Below are positions 14,531 through 14,650 of a stretch of DNA of 14,650 nt, piece by piece; position 1 is the first letter of the stretch, and the number at the start of each line of letters is the position of its first letter. The position numbers were made by a program, and so were the translations under genes. Under the pieces are notes generated by a model. It ran no database searches. It saw only the letters and a list, made by a program, of their open reading frames with translations, and was not told the DNA's origin. The stretch is taken from contig CANCCE010000051.1 in the NCBI GenBank assembly GCA_947374505.1, forward strand, positions 1 to 14,650, read 5' to 3'. Source of the DNA: Comamonadaceae bacterium (GTDB lineage Bacteria; Pseudomonadota; Gammaproteobacteria; Burkholderiales; Burkholderiaceae_C).

Positions 14531-14650
14531 CAGGGCTTCCCGACAATTGCAGCCACAGGCTGCATCAACCAATGAACGCCATCACGGGTGATGCTGAAGC
14601 CACGGCCGCTCAGTCCTGCGCTAAGTACCCGGACCTCATCCGCAGTCAAC
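14530..14650 (-). CDS. gspL: Type II secretion protein GspL, C-terminal end (partial)
   Basis: Only the last 39 codons are in the window, running off the right edge. The peptide reads LTADEVRVLSAGLSGRGFSI then TRDGVHWLMQP and a short tail. The pattern of a helix followed by two strands suits the end of the periplasmic ferredoxin-like domain of GspL. The main support is position: gspL normally lies directly upstream of gspM, and its TGA overlaps the gspM ATG by one base. The fragment is too short to identify by motif alone. Confidence 0.6.
   Translation of the reverse strand, partial: LTADEVRVLSAGLSGRGFSITRDGVHWLMQPVAAIVGKP

Overview
The window looks like chromosomal DNA from a betaproteobacterium of the order Burkholderiales, most likely a Rhodoferax- or Polaromonas-like member of the Comamonadaceae. 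This is inferred from the moderately high GC content, the tandem Kup potassium transporters, the type of Crp/Fnr regulator, the zinc-ribbon metallopeptidase and the style of the type II secretion (T2SS) proteins. I could not run a database search. I see no rRNA, tRNA, CRISPR array, insertion sequence or phage gene. The DNA is gene-dense and reads as core or near-core genome rather than a mobile island.

Left part (1-4338, + strand): the 3' end of one kup gene, a complete second kup about 73% identical over the shared part (hand count), then gshB for glutathione synthetase. Middle (4346-6690, - strand): an apparent operon read right to left. It has a 28-codon leader-like ORF, a 14-helix DHA2-type MFS exporter whose start overlaps the leader's stop (ATGA), and a class II glutamine amidotransferase-like protein with an N-terminal catalytic Cys. 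That last gene converges on gshB with only 7 bases between stop codons. Because YafJ-type proteins resemble the yeast glutathione-degrading subunit Dug3, a glutathione link is possible but unproven.

Centre (6881-8871): a + strand gene for a zinc-ribbon, HEVGH-type putative metallopeptidase and a - strand Crp/Fnr-type regulator. Their 3' ends overlap antiparallel by 106 bases. A 412-base intergenic region then separates the regulator from gspD. It holds a 10-bp-period direct repeat and an imperfect hairpin that may be regulatory.

Right part (9284-14650): a T2SS locus. gspD (secretin), gspE (ATPase) and gspF (inner-membrane platform) form a tight + strand operon. It converges, across 34 bases, on a - strand operon whose last two genes are gspL (only its end is inside the window) and gspM. 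Together they encode the outer-membrane channel, motor and inner-membrane platform. No gspC or gspN lies next to these genes in the window.

The most useful items for a second look are the coupled leader ORF before the MFS gene, the gshB/amidotransferase neighbourhood, the antiparallel overlap of the peptidase and regulator genes, and the split convergent T2SS layout. I did not find a clearly new multi-gene defence or biosynthetic system.
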